Made by a program: the position numbers and the translations under genes. This document shows, in pieces, positions 4,969 through 5,909 of a DNA stretch of 5,909 bases. Below the pieces are notes generated by a model. That model worked only from the letters and a program-made list of their open reading frames with translations, was not told the DNA's origin and made no database searches. The DNA comes from Alphaproteobacteria bacterium (GTDB lineage: Bacteria > Pseudomonadota > Alphaproteobacteria > ATCC43930 > CGMCC-115725), in the NCBI GenBank assembly GCA_005888425.1, contig VAZF01000175.1, positions 2,578 through 8,486 on the forward strand. The letters run 5' to 3'. Positions within the stretch are counted from its first letter, which is position 1. Each line of letters starts with the position of its first letter.

Positions 4969-5909
4969 TCAAATGACCCGGATCGGCTTGCCGTCGAGAT
5001 AGCCGAGGATGTTCTCGACGATCTGCGGGTAGGAGCTGCGGTAGTTCTCCTCGGTCACGTAGCCGATATGCGGCGTCAGGATGACGTTCGGCGCGGTCCG
5101 CAGCGGGTGATTGAGCGGCAACGGCTCCTGGTCGTAGACATCGAGACCTGCATAGGCGAGCCGGCTTCCCTTCAGCGCCTCGATGACCGCAGCCGTATCG
5201 CAGATCGGTCCGCGCGAGGTGTTGACGAGGATCGAGCTCGGCTTCATCAGCCCAATCTCGCGGGCGCCGACAAGACCACGGCTCCGGTCGCTCAGCACGA
5301 GATGCACGGACAGAATGTCAGCGCGGCGGAACAGCTCGTCTTTCTCGACGCGCTCGACACCCTGCTCGGCAGCCTTCTCGGCGGTCAGGTTCTGACTCCA
5401 GGCGATCGCCTTCATGCCGAAAGCAAGGCCGACGCGCGCGACCGCGCTGCCGAGCCGGCCTAGCCCCAACAGTCCGAGCGTCTTGCCGGCGACGCGATGA
5501 CCGATACGCGTCTGCCAACCGCCATGACGCATAAAGGCGTGATCTTCGGCGATGCGTCGCGCCGCGCCGAGGATGAGGCCCCAGGCGAGCTCGGCCGTAT
5601 CCTCGTTACCGCCACCCGGTCCGCCGGTGCCGCACACCGTGACGCCGCGGTCGCGGAGCGCAGCCATGTCGAACGAGGCGTTGCGCATGCCGGTGGTGAT
5701 CAGCAGTTTGAGCTTCGGCAGGCGGTCGACGATGCTTTTCGGGAACGCGGTGCGCTCACGCATCGCCGCGACGATCTCGCTGTCGGCGAGCGAGCGCACG
5801 ACATCCTCGGCATCGGCGAACGGAAAGCGCTCCACGGCGATCTCGATGCCGCGGGCGCGCACCGGCGCCCAATCCGCCATATCGAGCGCGACGCCCTGAT
5901 AATCATCGA
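4969..5909 (-). CDS. D-2-hydroxyacid dehydrogenase family protein (N-terminus outside window)
   Basis: This NAD(P)-dependent cytoplasmic enzyme would interconvert 2-oxoacids and D-2-hydroxyacids. The first in-frame ATG is at 5880, giving 303 residues, but the frame continues upstream without a stop to the window edge and encodes DDYQGVALD directly before that Met. Such a DDYQ segment is typical near the N-terminus of this family, so the true start lies a few codons beyond 5909. Counting from the 5880 Met, the Rossmann motif GLGRLG is at 139-144. The conserved catalytic residues are Arg223 in NTSRGP, Glu252 in DVYDQEPLP and His271 in LTPHIGYVT. Earlier blocks LLITTGMRNASFD and GTGGPGGGNEDTAELAW are also family-like. 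It is the upstream visible gene of the three-gene leftward cluster; the promoter is not in the window. The substrate cannot be predicted. Confidence 0.93.
   Translation of the reverse strand, partial: DDYQGVALDMADWAPVRARGIEIAVERFPFADAEDVVRSLADSEIVAAMRERTAFPKSIVDRLPKLKLLITTGMRNASFDMAALRDRGVTVCGTGGPGGGNEDTAELAWGLILGAARRIAEDHAFMRHGGWQTRIGHRVAGKTLGLLGLGRLGSAVARVGLAFGMKAIAWSQNLTAEKAAEQGVERVEKDELFRRADILSVHLVLSDRSRGLVGAREIGLMKPSSILVNTSRGPICDTAAVIEALKGSRLAYAGLDVYDQEPLPLNHPLRTAPNVILTPHIGYVTEENYRSSYPQIVENILGYLDGKPIRVI

Noticed and set aside
5068..5463. A 131-codon plus-strand frame opposite the dehydrogenase
   Set aside because: The minus-strand frame contains the Rossmann and catalytic motifs of the dehydrogenase; the opposite frame is a shadow.
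1..5909. CRISPR array, tRNA, rRNA, insertion sequence or phage genes
   Set aside because: No regularly spaced repeats, tRNA cloverleaf, transposase or inverted-repeat ends were seen on either strand.

Overview
The window looks like an ordinary chromosomal segment of a high-GC alphaproteobacterium, most likely of the Hyphomicrobiales and near Bradyrhizobium/Rhodopseudomonas. This rests on strong G/C preference at third codon positions, a YcbB-type L,D-transpeptidase next to a DUF882/MepK protein, a DUF3309 mini-protein, and a promoter of the alphaproteobacterial EcfG general-stress type. The genus is an inference from composition and protein style; no database search was possible.

Left part (1-1342): the 3' end of a citrate synthase-family gene (+) runs tail to tail, with a 22-bp overlap, into a small exported protein of unknown function (-). 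That small gene has a very good sigma54-like (-24/-12) promoter that also reads as a sigma70 promoter. Divergent from it is a broken luciferase-like flavin monooxygenase gene. Only its first ~75 and last ~46 codons remain, joined out of frame by an internal deletion.

Middle (1436-4013, +): a YkuD/YcbB-type L,D-transpeptidase, which makes 3-3 peptidoglycan cross-links, is followed by a Tat-exported DUF882 protein related to E. coli MepK, the endopeptidase that cleaves 3-3 cross-links. This pairs a maker and a breaker of the same bond, as in E. coli ycbB-ycbK. Next comes a 51-residue DUF3309 membrane mini-protein, preceded by GGAAC-N17-CGTT, a full match to the EcfG stress promoter consensus.

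Right part (4010-5909, -): three tightly packed genes read leftward in the order D-2-hydroxyacid dehydrogenase (its 5' end lies beyond the window), PAT/MnaT-like GNAT acetyltransferase, and DOPA 4,5-dioxygenase-family protein. Gaps of 10 bp, and a Shine-Dalgarno sequence that overlaps the preceding stop codon, suggest one operon with translational coupling. Its promoter is outside the window.

I saw no rRNA, tRNA, CRISPR array, insertion sequence or phage gene, and no convincing new multi-gene system. The most useful observations are the two alternative-sigma promoter candidates, the transpeptidase/endopeptidase pair, the gene-internal deletion, and an Asp-to-Glu change at the expected catalytic position of the citrate synthase-like protein. 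No stretch longer than 300 bases lacks a gene.
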